From Streptomyces sp. NBC_01198 (GTDB lineage Bacteria > Actinomycetota > Actinomycetes > Streptomycetales > Streptomycetaceae): 64,000 bases of DNA. Below are positions 32,960 through 40,432 of the stretch, piece after piece; position 1 is the first letter of the stretch, and every line of letters starts with the position of its first letter. A model generated the notes under the pieces. That model did not search any database. It was not told the DNA's origin and was given only the letters and a program-made list of their open reading frames with translations. A program made the position numbers and the translations under genes. The stretch is taken from assembly GCF_036010485.1 (NCBI RefSeq), contig NZ_CP108568.1:4905001-4969000 (forward strand), given 5' to 3'.

Positions 32960-34531
32960 TTGAGTTCGGCAGCCGGACCAGACGCCGCAACCGAACCTGA
33001 CCGTCCCGCGGACACGAAAACGGGCACCTTCAGCGCTCTCAAGATCCGCAACTACCGGCTTTTCGCGACCGGGGCCGTGGTGTCCAACACCGGCACCTGG
33101 ATGTCGCGGATCGCCCAGGACTGGCTGGTGCTCAGCATCACCGGCTCCTCGTTCGCGGTGGGCATCACCACCGCGCTGCAGTTCCTGCCGATGCTGCTCT
33201 TCGGCCTCTACGGCGGAGTGATCGCCGACCGCTACCCCAAGCGGCAGATCCTCCTGTGCACCCAGGCCGCGCTCGGCCTGCTCGGGCTGCTGCTGGCCGG
33301 ACTCACCCTGGGCGGTGTCGTCCAGGTCTGGCACGTCTACCTGATCGCCTTCCTGCTCGGCATGGTCACCGTCGTGGACAACCCGACCCGGCAGACCTTC
33401 GTGGTCGAGATGGTCGGCCCCTCGGTGATGCGCAACGCCGTCTCGCTCAACGCCGCCAACTTCCAGGCCGCCCGGCTGGTCGGCCCGGCCGTCGCCGGTG
33501 TGCTGATCACCGCGGTGGGCAGCGGCTGGGCCTTCCTGATCAACGGCCTGTCCTTCATCGCCCCGCTGACCGGCCTGCTGCTGATGAGCACCGCGGACCT
33601 GCACAAGATCGAACGGGCCCCGCGCGCCAAGGGCCAGCTCCGCGAGGGCCTGCACTACGTGGCCGGCAAGCCCGAGCTGATCTGGCCGATCGTGATGGTC
33701 GGCTTCATCGGCACCTTCGGCTTCAACTTCCCGATCTGGCTGTCCGCCTTCGCCAACAAGGTCTTCGACAGCGGCGCCGGCACCTACGGCCTGCTCAACA
33801 CCCTGATGGCCGCCGGCTCCCTGATCGGCGCCCTGCTCGCCGCCCGCCGCACCCGTACCCGGCTGAGGATGCTGGTGGCAGCCGCCGCGGTCTTCGGCCT
33901 GCTGGAGGGAGCCGCGGCCCTCGCGCCGGCCTTCTGGCTCTTCGCCGCGCTGCTGGTGCCGATCGGCATCTTCGGGCTGACCTTCAACACCACCGCGAAC
34001 GCCACCGTGCAGCTCGCCACCGAGCCCGTCATGCGCGGCCGGGTGATGAGCCTGTACATGATGGTCTTCGTCGGCGGCACCCCCGTCGGCGGCCCCGTCA
34101 TGGGCTGGGTGACCGACACCTACGGGGCCCGGGTCGGCTTCCTGTCCGGCGGCCTGATCTCCGCTGCCGCCGCCATCTCGGTGGGCCTGGTGCTGGCCAG
34201 GGCGGCGGGCCTGCGCCCCCGCCTGGACCTCAGGCGCGGCAGCGGCCGCCCGCTGGTCGCCTTCGTCCCGCGTGACCCCGCCCGGGCGGGCGCGGCAGCC
34301 CCTGCCGACGCAGCCGGCACCGGCACCGGCACCGGCACCGGCACCGGCTCCAGCTCCGGGTCCGGCAAGGCTGACGACGGCGGCCCGTCCGACCGGGACC
34401 CGGGTTCGGGCGACGGCCAGGGCTCGGACTCCGGGTCAGGCCCGGCCTCCGGTACGGGCTCGGCCTCCGGCACGGGCACCGGTACGAGCGGTGCCGACGA
34501 CACCGCCCCGCAGCTGACCCCGGCGGTGTAG
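32960..34531 (+). CDS. MFS exporter (EntS-like) with low-complexity tail
   Basis: 523 residues: twelve membrane helices over about 30-430 with FSALKIRNYRLFATGAVVSNTGTWMSRIAQDWLVL at the start and GGVIADRYPKRQIL in the first cytoplasmic loop (motif A region). The final ~90 residues are Gly/Thr/Ser/Asp low complexity with GT-repeats, encoded by a GGCACC tandem at about 34316-34347. Family members of the DHA3/EntS branch export siderophores or drugs. TTG 32960 has GGAGG 10 nt upstream. It is presumably controlled by the MarR gene ahead. Confidence 0.84.
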   Translation: MSSAAGPDAATEPDRPADTKTGTFSALKIRNYRLFATGAVVSNTGTWMSRIAQDWLVLSITGSSFAVGITTALQFLPMLLFGLYGGVIADRYPKRQILLCTQAALGLLGLLLAGLTLGGVVQVWHVYLIAFLLGMVTVVDNPTRQTFVVEMVGPSVMRNAVSLNAANFQAARLVGPAVAGVLITAVGSGWAFLINGLSFIAPLTGLLLMSTADLHKIERAPRAKGQLREGLHYVAGKPELIWPIVMVGFIGTFGFNFPIWLSAFANKVFDSGAGTYGLLNTLMAAGSLIGALLAARRTRTRLRMLVAAAAVFGLLEGAAALAPAFWLFAALLVPIGIFGLTFNTTANATVQLATEPVMRGRVMSLYMMVFVGGTPVGGPVMGWVTDTYGARVGFLSGGLISAAAAISVGLVLARAAGLRPRLDLRRGSGRPLVAFVPRDPARAGAAAPADAAGTGTGTGTGTGSSSGSGKADDGGPSDRDPGSGDGQGSDSGSGPASGTGSASGTGTGTSGADDTAPQLTPAV

Positions 34532-34654
34532 GGCCGGGGAGGGCGGTCCGGCCGTCCGCGGCGGTGCCGTCCGGCACCCGCCGCGGCCACCGGGCCCCCG
34601 GTGCCCCGCCGCCCGATCGCGGGACACCGGGCCCAGGCGGTTAACCTTCGGAGC

Positions 34655-34741
34655 GTGGACCCCAAGACCCGAACCCGTGTGATGACCGCCGCCTTCGTCC
34701 TGATGCTCGTGGTGGTGGTCGTGGCCGCCGCGGTGCGCTGA
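34655..34741 (+). CDS. 28-aa membrane peptide
   Basis: A very short ORF: GTG then DPKTRTRVMTAAFVLMLVVVVVAAAVR, a charged N terminus and one hydrophobic helix ending in Arg. TAACCT (34642-34647) lies 7 bases upstream and there is no spaced SD, so a leaderless mRNA starting at GTG is likely. Coding-like codon choice and the clean one-helix topology support it; a chance ORF cannot be excluded because of its length. A hairpin terminator follows 26 bases later. Role unknown. Confidence 0.55.
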   Translation: MDPKTRTRVMTAAFVLMLVVVVVAAAVR

Positions 34742-34766
34742 CCGCCTCATCGGGCTCATCGGGTTC

Positions 34767-34785
34767 GCCCGGGTCGTGCCCGGGC
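34767..34785. terminator. Short hairpin terminator, convergent
   Basis: GCCCGGG (34767-34773), loop TCGTG, CCCGGGC (34779-34785). It lies between the 28-aa gene (plus) and the aldo-keto reductase (minus) and can stop both. No T run. Confidence 0.55.
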
Positions 34786-34810
34786 CGGGAACGTCCCGCC
34801 GCCCGTCCTG

Positions 34811-35806
34811 CTACCAGGCGAAGGCCTCGGGGGACGGGCCGGTGCCGGGGAAGATCTCGTCCAGCGATGCCAGGAACTCCTCGGACAGCTCCAGCTCCAC
34901 CGCCCGAAGTGCCGACTCCAGCTGCCCGGCGGTGCGCGGCCCGACGATCGGCCCGGTCACCGCGGGACGGGTGAGCAGCCACGCCAGGCCCACGTCACCC
35001 GCGTCCTGCCCGTGCTTCTCGCACAGGTCCTCGTAGGCCTGGATCTGTGCGCGCTGCGCCGGATCGGCCAGCGCTTCGGCGGCCCGCCCGCCGGCCGAGC
35101 GGGACGCGCCGCCGTCGCGCTGCTTGCGCAGCACGCCACCCAGCAGCCCGCCGTTCAGCGGCGACCAGGGGATCACGCCGAGGCCGTACTGCTCTGCCGC
35201 CGGGATCACCTCCATCTCCGCCCGCCGCTCCGCGAGGTTGTACAGGCACTGCTCGGAGGTCAGCCCGAGCGAACCGCGCCGCTGCGCGGCCTCGTTGGCC
35301 TGGGCGATGTGCCAGCCGGCGAAGTTGCTCGACCCGGCATAGAGGATCTTGCCCTGGGCGACCAGGACGTCGATCGCCTGCCAGATCTCGTCCCAGGGTG
35401 TCGCCCGGTCGATGTGGTGGAACTGGTAGAGGTCGATGTAGTCCGTGCCCAGCCGCTTGAGGCTGGCGTCGACCGCCCGGCGGATGTTCAGCGCCGAGAG
35501 CTTGTCGTGGTTCGGCCAGGCGTCGCCCTCGGCGGCCATGTTGCCGTAGACCTTCGTGGCCAGCACGGTCTTGTCGCGGCGCCCGTCGCCCTTGGCGAAC
35601 CAGCTGCCGACGATCTCCTCGGTGCGGCCCTTGTTCGCGCCCGCTCCGTAGACGTTCGCGGTGTCGAAGAAGTTGACGCCGGCGTCGAGTGCCGCGTCCA
35701 TGATCGCGTGGCCGTCCGCCTCGTCGGTCTCCGGACCGAAGTTCATGGTGCCGAGCACCAGACGGCTGACCTTGAGACCCGTACGTCCGAGCTGTGTGTA
35801 CTTCAT
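34811..35806 (-). CDS. Aldo/keto reductase
   Basis: 331 residues, a complete TIM barrel AKR. Catalytic Asp48 and Tyr53 lie in FFDTANVYGAG; the catalytic Lys is in VLATKVYGN (about 85) and His in YQFHHID (about 129). NADPH-binding C-terminal segments are GSSNFAGWH, and IVGPRTAGQLESALRAVE. It probably reduces carbonyls with NADPH; substrate unknown. ATG 35806 follows GGAAG. Its closest class is the YajO/Tas-like group of AKRs. It is oriented so that its 5' end faces the HxlR gene's 3' end, 112 bases apart. Confidence 0.9.
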   Translation of the reverse strand: MKYTQLGRTGLKVSRLVLGTMNFGPETDEADGHAIMDAALDAGVNFFDTANVYGAGANKGRTEEIVGSWFAKGDGRRDKTVLATKVYGNMAAEGDAWPNHDKLSALNIRRAVDASLKRLGTDYIDLYQFHHIDRATPWDEIWQAIDVLVAQGKILYAGSSNFAGWHIAQANEAAQRRGSLGLTSEQCLYNLAERRAEMEVIPAAEQYGLGVIPWSPLNGGLLGGVLRKQRDGGASRSAGGRAAEALADPAQRAQIQAYEDLCEKHGQDAGDVGLAWLLTRPAVTGPIVGPRTAGQLESALRAVELELSEEFLASLDEIFPGTGPSPEAFAW

Positions 35807-35918
35807 GGCTTCCAGCCAAGCCCTTCGAGTGCGCTCGAATCAAGGGGCCCTTACCGCCGTCCCGGGAGTCCCGCGGGCCGGACCCGACCCCAAGGCCCGG
35901 GCACCTCGGGCCGAGAGC

Positions 35919-36293
35919 TCACCCGGGCACGTCCTGCCCGCCGGCCGCCGCCCACGTCCCGAGCGCCCGCAACTGCTCCCGCAGGGACCGGCCGAGCGCG
36001 GTCAAGGCGTACTCGACGCGCGAGGGCGTACTGCCGCCCCCCTGCGGCGCACGGCTGACCAGGCCGCGCTCCTCCAGGTTCCGCAGCGTGCGGGTCAGCA
36101 TCCGGCGGCTGATCCCCTCGATGGCGCGGTCCAGCTCGTTGAAGCCGCACGGCTGTTCCGCCAGGACCCGGATGACCGCCGGGCTCCACTTGTCGCCGAC
36201 CGTGCGCAGCACACCCGTCACCGGGCAGCTCTCGTACGCCGCGGTGGTGACCAGCGGGACCTGGCGGTCGGCGGTGCCGCCGTCAGCGGACAT
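35919..36293 (-). CDS. HxlR-family transcriptional regulator
   Basis: 124 residues. Typical HxlR pattern: CPVTGVLRTVGDKWSPAVIRVLAEQPCGFNELDRAIEGISRRMLTRTLRNLEERGLVSR, with the N-terminal Cys of a redox-sensing type (YESCPV), then the wing VEYALTALGRSL. ATG 36293 sits 6 nt after GGAGG. It is divergent from the metallo-hydrolase gene with a 67-base gap, so it most likely regulates that gene and itself. The Cys could sense electrophiles or aldehydes as in HxlR/HypR; this is inference. Confidence 0.9.
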   Translation of the reverse strand: MSADGGTADRQVPLVTTAAYESCPVTGVLRTVGDKWSPAVIRVLAEQPCGFNELDRAIEGISRRMLTRTLRNLEERGLVSRAPQGGGSTPSRVEYALTALGRSLREQLRALGTWAAAGGQDVPG

Positions 36294-36360
36294 GACTGCC
36301 TCCAGTGGACATGAATGTGCCTTCTTTCCGGCCCCGGGCCCGGGACGGACGATGGGGCCC

Positions 36361-37257
36361 ATGGACACCATCGAGTGGGGCGGCGTCCGTGTGACGCGTA
36401 TCGGGCTGTTCGAGAACGCACCGCTGCCGCCTGCCGCCTTCTTCCCCGCCACCGACCGGGCCCGCTGGGAGGCCAACCGTTCGTGGCTGGCTCCCGCCCA
36501 CTGGGACCCGGACGCCGACCGGGTACGGATCGCCGTACAGGCGTGGCTGCTGCGCAGCGCCGGGCGTACGGTCCTGGTCGACACCGGGCTCGCGGCGGAC
36601 AGCGCCCGCACCGGCGTCCACCCCGGCGGCGTCTCGCTGGTCGAGGCGCTCGCGGCTGCCGGGGTGGCCGCCGACGACGTCGACACGGTGGTGAACACCC
36701 ACCTGCACGCCGACCATGTGGGCGGCAACACCCGCTTCGACAGCTCCGCGGGCGAGCGGGTTCCCGCCTTTCCCCGGGCCCGCTACCTCTTCTCCCGCGC
36801 CGACCTGGACTTCTTCGACTCGCGCACGCTCACAGAACAGCCCGGCCGCAGTGCCGTCGTGCACGCCGAGTCGATCGAGCCGGTGCTGCGCGCCGGGCAG
36901 GCCGACGTCTGGGAGGGCGGCCACGTCATCGACGAGCACCTGCACCTTGAGCCGGCCCCCGGCCACACCCCGGGGCACGCCGTCCTCTCGCTGACCGCGG
37001 GCGGCGAACGCGCGCTCTTCGTCGGCGACCTGCTGCACTCCCCGCTTCAGGTGCTCACCCCAGAGGTCTCCAGTTGCTTCTGCCACGACCCGGCGACTGC
37101 CGCCCGCACCCGGCGACGGGTCCTCGAACAGGCCGCCGACGAGCGCGCGTTGCTGGTGCCTGCGCACTTCGGAGGCGCCCGCGCGGTCGAGGTCGCCCGC
37201 GAGGGCAGCCGCTTCGCCCTGACCGGCTGGGCGGGCTTTCCGGCCGGCGCCGCGTGA
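36361..37257 (+). CDS. Metallo-beta-lactamase-fold hydrolase
   Basis: 298 residues. The binuclear zinc motif THLHADHVGG is at about 113-122. Further ligands lie in GHTPGH (the AP-GHTPGHAVLS strand), in FVGDLLHSP (Asp) and in VPAHFGG (His). The N terminus has the extended FENAPLPPAAFFPA region seen in AHL-lactonase-like or alkyl/aryl hydrolase relatives. Cytosolic, substrate unknown. ATG 36361 is used; ATG 36352 is equally in frame and neither has a good SD. The divergent HxlR gene is the probable regulator. A small GGACATGAATGTGCC dyad lies in the gap. Confidence 0.85.
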   Translation: MDTIEWGGVRVTRIGLFENAPLPPAAFFPATDRARWEANRSWLAPAHWDPDADRVRIAVQAWLLRSAGRTVLVDTGLAADSARTGVHPGGVSLVEALAAAGVAADDVDTVVNTHLHADHVGGNTRFDSSAGERVPAFPRARYLFSRADLDFFDSRTLTEQPGRSAVVHAESIEPVLRAGQADVWEGGHVIDEHLHLEPAPGHTPGHAVLSLTAGGERALFVGDLLHSPLQVLTPEVSSCFCHDPATAARTRRRVLEQAADERALLVPAHFGGARAVEVAREGSRFALTGWAGFPAGAA

Positions 37258-37271
37258 GCCGCGTCATTTCG

Positions 37272-37290
37272 CGCGCCGGCGACCGGCGCG
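37272..37290. terminator. Perfect hairpin terminator, convergent
   Basis: CGCGCCGG (37272-37279), loop CGA, CCGGCGCG (37283-37290). It separates the metallo-hydrolase (plus) from the SGNH hydrolase (minus), ending two bases before the latter's stop. Confidence 0.55.
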
Positions 37291-37291
37291 A

Positions 37292-37972
37292 CTACGGCAC
37301 GGCGTAGGGCGCCCCGAGGCCCCAGGCCTGATACATGGCGTCGGCGAAGGCCGCCGCCAGCTTGTGCTCGCCCGCCGCGTTCGGATGCGTGCCGTCGTAG
37401 GTGTCGAGCAGGATGTCGTACCCCTCAGGGCGGGAGGCCAGCAGCAAGGGGGAGACGGGCGAGTCGTGGTCGGCGACCGCCTTGGCCAGCAGCGTGTTCA
37501 GCTCCGCGCACTGGTCGGCGAAGCCAGGATCCAGATCGGCGCGGGTGTTGGGGATCACCGGCAGCAGCACCATCCGCAGCCGGGGCGCGGCCCCGCGGGC
37601 CTCGGCGATGAAGCGCTCCACGTTGGCCGCGGTCTGCCCGGGGTCGGTGTAGAAGCCGAGGTCGATCAGGCCGAGCGAGACCAGCAGCACGTCCGGCCGG
37701 TGCTCACGGACCACGTCGCCGATCACCGGCGCCAGGTGCTGCCAGCCCTCGCCCCAGCCCGCCAGATGGCGCCGGGCGCGCGGCGGGAACGACGGGTCGG
37801 CGTAGTCGGCGGAGACCGCCGCGTCCGCCGCCCTGTCGTAGAGCCCGTCGCGCGGGCCGACCACGGAGAAGGGCTCGCCCAGCGTGCACAGGTGCTGCCA
37901 CATCCGGTAGCGCCAGGTGTAGTCGCCGGCGGCGCCAACGGTCATGGAGTCGCCGACGAAGAGGTAACGCAT
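37292..37972 (-). CDS. SGNH/GDSL-type hydrolase
   Basis: 226 residues. Block I is LFVGDSMTVG (Gly-Asp-Ser at about 7-9, nucleophile Ser), block II holds a conserved Gly in the SLGLIDLGF region, block III Asn in VIPNTRAD, and block V is DGTHPNAAG with the Asp and His of the triad. No signal peptide is visible, so it appears cytosolic, unlike many secreted GDSL esterases. It may be a lysophospholipase- or acetyl-esterase-like enzyme; substrate unknown. ATG 37972 starts the conserved RYLFVGDS block; ATG 37981 and 37984 also precede it in frame. Confidence 0.85.
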   Translation of the reverse strand: MRYLFVGDSMTVGAAGDYTWRYRMWQHLCTLGEPFSVVGPRDGLYDRAADAAVSADYADPSFPPRARRHLAGWGEGWQHLAPVIGDVVREHRPDVLLVSLGLIDLGFYTDPGQTAANVERFIAEARGAAPRLRMVLLPVIPNTRADLDPGFADQCAELNTLLAKAVADHDSPVSPLLLASRPEGYDILLDTYDGTHPNAAGEHKLAAAFADAMYQAWGLGAPYAVP

Positions 37973-38019
37973 GCCGGGCATCATCCCCGACCGCCGGCCG
38001 ACCAGGGACACTGGGGTCC

Positions 38020-39057
38020 ATGCGCGCGTACATTCCGACGGCCGCCGCCTGTGCCGCCCTCGCCCTGGCCTGGGGCTGCGCGGTGCCCGCCGCCGCGGAC
38101 TCCGGGCCGTCCACCGCCTTCACCATCACCGACCCCCGCATCACCGAGTCCAGCGGCCTGGCCGCCAGCCGCCTGCACCCCGGGGTCTACTGGACGCACA
38201 ACGACAGCAGCGACGGCCCCTACGTCTACGCCGTCGACTCGGCCACCGGCAAGACCGTCGCCCGGGTGACGATGCGCGGCATCGACCCGCGGGACGTGGA
38301 GGCCATCTCCATCGGCCCGGACGGCGACCTCTACGTCGGCGACATCGGCGACAACCTCGGCGGCGCCTGGCCGGAGGTGTGGATCTACCGCTTCCACGAA
38401 CCGGCGCACCTGCGCGACCAGACCGTGGACGTCACCCGCTACACCGTCCGTTACGACGCGGGCCCGCGCAACGCCGAGGCGATGATGGTCCAGCCGCAGA
38501 CCGGGCGGGTCTACATCGCCAGCAAGAACGAGGACGGCGGCGGCCTCTACCGCGGCCCGGCCGAGCTCAGCGCCCACGGGGTCAACCTCTTCCGGCGGAT
38601 CGCCGACGTGCCGTGGGTGACCGATGGCGCCTTCTCCCCCGACGGCAGCCGCCTGGTGCTGCGCGGCTACTTCTGGTCGGCGGAATACCGCTGGACCGGC
38701 GGCGCCCCGCACAAGCTCACCGACCTCACCGTCCCCATGCAGCCGCAGTGCGAGGGAGTGACCTTCACGCCGGACGGCAGAGCAGTCATGTACAGCAGCG
38801 AGGGCAGGAACAGCCAGGTGTGGCGGGCCCCGCTGTCCGGCAGCGAACTGCCCGACAGCGTAAGGACCTCGTCGCCTTCCCCCACGAAGGGCGGCGCCGG
38901 CACCCCGCAGAGCGGCGGAAGCAGCCAGGGTGGCGCGGCCGGCCAGGACTCGTCCTCCGGTGGCGGCGGCCACCGGACGCTGGGCCTCGGGGCGCTGGCA
39001 CTCGTCGGCCTGCTGGGCCTCGGCCTGCGCCGGGCGACACGCCGCCGCCGGGCCTGA
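38020..39057 (+). CDS. Secreted beta-propeller-like protein with C-terminal membrane anchor
   Basis: 345 residues. Signal peptide with cleavage after AAA at about 24-27. A propeller-like domain of 40-290 is suggested by repeated blade ends: GIDPRDVEAISIGPDGDLYVGDIGDN, VWIYRF, NAEAMMVQPQTGRVYIASKN, TDGAFSPDGSRLVLRGY and EGVTFTPDGRAVMYSSEG. A Ser/Gly linker is followed by one hydrophobic helix and RRATRRRRA, a membrane or wall anchor without a sortase motif. A similar group is annotated WD40 or 'esterase-like activity of phytase'. ATG 38020 lacks a clear SD but has the signal peptide immediately after. Confidence 0.78.
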   Translation: MRAYIPTAAACAALALAWGCAVPAAADSGPSTAFTITDPRITESSGLAASRLHPGVYWTHNDSSDGPYVYAVDSATGKTVARVTMRGIDPRDVEAISIGPDGDLYVGDIGDNLGGAWPEVWIYRFHEPAHLRDQTVDVTRYTVRYDAGPRNAEAMMVQPQTGRVYIASKNEDGGGLYRGPAELSAHGVNLFRRIADVPWVTDGAFSPDGSRLVLRGYFWSAEYRWTGGAPHKLTDLTVPMQPQCEGVTFTPDGRAVMYSSEGRNSQVWRAPLSGSELPDSVRTSSPSPTKGGAGTPQSGGSSQGGAAGQDSSSGGGGHRTLGLGALALVGLLGLGLRRATRRRRA

Positions 39058-39103
39058 ACCCGGCGGCGGTGCGGTGACGTGCGGTCAGCCGGCCGTAGCC
39101 GAA

Positions 39104-39163
39104 GCCGGCCGGTCAGAGCTGAAACCGACTGATCGGATCTGAAGCCGACCGGTCAGAGCTGAC
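39104..39163. repeat. Three 20-bp tandem repeats at the 3' end of serC
   Basis: GCCGGCCGGTCAGAGCTGAA, ACCGACTGATCGGATCTGAA and GCCGACCGGTCAGAGCTGAC follow each other at 39104-39163. A partial copy lies upstream at about 39088-39103. The serC stop and its last codons are inside the third unit, so the array looks like repeated duplication of the gene's own tail. Confidence 0.75.
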
Positions 39164-40271
39164 CGATGACGTAGTCGATGCAGGCGGTCAGCGCCTCCAC
39201 GTCGGACGGCTCGACGGCCGGGAACATCGCCACCCGCAGCTGGTTGCGGCCCAGCTTGCGGTACGGCTCGGTGTCCACGATGCCGTTGGCCCGCAGCACC
39301 TTCGCCACGGCTGCCGCGTCGATCCCGTCCTCGAAGTCGATGGTGCCGACGACCTGCGAACGCTGCGCGGGCTCCGCCACGAACGGCGTCGCGTAGGGCG
39401 CCTTCTCCGCCCAGCCGTACAGCCGCGAGGAGGAGTCGGCGGTGCGCTCGGTCGCCCAGCTCAGGCCGCCCTGCCCGTTGATCCACTCCAGCTGCTCCTT
39501 GAGCAGGAAGAGAGTGGCCAGCGCGGGCGTGTTGTACGTCTGGTTCTTCTGCGAGTTGTCGATCGCGGTCGGCAGGTCGAAGAACGCCGGGATGTGCCGC
39601 CCGGACGCGGCGATCGAGGCGGCGCGCTCCAGGGCCGCGGGGGAGAACACGGCGATCCACAGGCCGCCGTCGGCCGCGAAGGACTTCTGCGGCGCGAAGT
39701 AGTAGACGTCGGTCTCCGCGATGTCGACCGGCAGGCCGCCTGCGCCCGAGGTGGCGTCCACCACGACCAGCGCGCCGGCGTCCGCGCCCGCGACCCGGCG
39801 GATCGGGGCCGCGACACCGGTCGAGGTCTCGTTGTGCGTCAGGGCGTAGACGTCCACGCCCGCTTCCGCGGCCGGCTCCGGGTGGGTACCGGGCTCGGAC
39901 TTGACGATCGTGGGCTCGTCCAGCCACGGCGCCTGCTGCGCCGCCTTCGCGAACTTCGACGAGAACTCACCGAAGGACAGATGCTGGGACTTGGTCCCGA
40001 TCAGGCCGTGGGTCGCGACGTCCCAGAACGCGGTGGAGCCGCCGTTGCCGAGCACCACCTCGTAGCCGTCGGGGAGGGAGAACAGCTGCTTGACGCCGTC
40101 GCGGACCTGCCCGACCAGGTTCTTCACCGGCGCCTGGCGGTGGGAGGTGCCGAGCAGGGACGTCCCGGTGGCGGCCAGCGCGTCGAGCGCCTGCGTCCGC
40201 ACCTTGGAGGGGCCCGACCCGAATCGACCGTCGGCGGGCTTGATGTCAGCGGGAATCTGGATATCGGCCAC
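39153..40271 (-). CDS. serC: Phosphoserine aminotransferase
   Basis: 372 residues, actinobacterial SerC branch. GSGPSKVR and TSLLGTSHRQAPVK are near the N terminus; the PLP-binding Lys is in VYYFAPQKSFAADGG; the NQTYNTPA and PYRKLGRNQLRVAMFPAVEP blocks complete the fold. It converts 3-phosphohydroxypyruvate to phosphoserine (and serves PLP-linked biosynthesis in some species). GTG 40271 has no SD; TACGCT ends 6 nt before it, so a leaderless mRNA is probable. The divergent FAD/Fe-S gene shares a 161-base gap. Confidence 0.93.
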   Translation of the reverse strand: MADIQIPADIKPADGRFGSGPSKVRTQALDALAATGTSLLGTSHRQAPVKNLVGQVRDGVKQLFSLPDGYEVVLGNGGSTAFWDVATHGLIGTKSQHLSFGEFSSKFAKAAQQAPWLDEPTIVKSEPGTHPEPAAEAGVDVYALTHNETSTGVAAPIRRVAGADAGALVVVDATSGAGGLPVDIAETDVYYFAPQKSFAADGGLWIAVFSPAALERAASIAASGRHIPAFFDLPTAIDNSQKNQTYNTPALATLFLLKEQLEWINGQGGLSWATERTADSSSRLYGWAEKAPYATPFVAEPAQRSQVVGTIDFEDGIDAAAVAKVLRANGIVDTEPYRKLGRNQLRVAMFPAVEPSDVEALTACIDYVIGQL

Positions 40272-40432
40272 GACCGCAGCGTAGCCCGTTACGGGGCGGT
40301 TTCCGCGGGCGTTCCATCCGGTGAGACGCGGATCGCCGGCGTGCTCGCGACCTGCTGCGGACGGCCCGCCGGAGGGTGCGGGGCACGGGTGTTCGGCGGG
40401 CCGGAGCGCCGCGGGTCGGGCAAGGTGGGGGT

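Noticed and set aside
39104..39163. Possible CRISPR or attachment site
   Set aside because: Short tandem copies of 20 bp without spacers, integrase or tRNA nearby.
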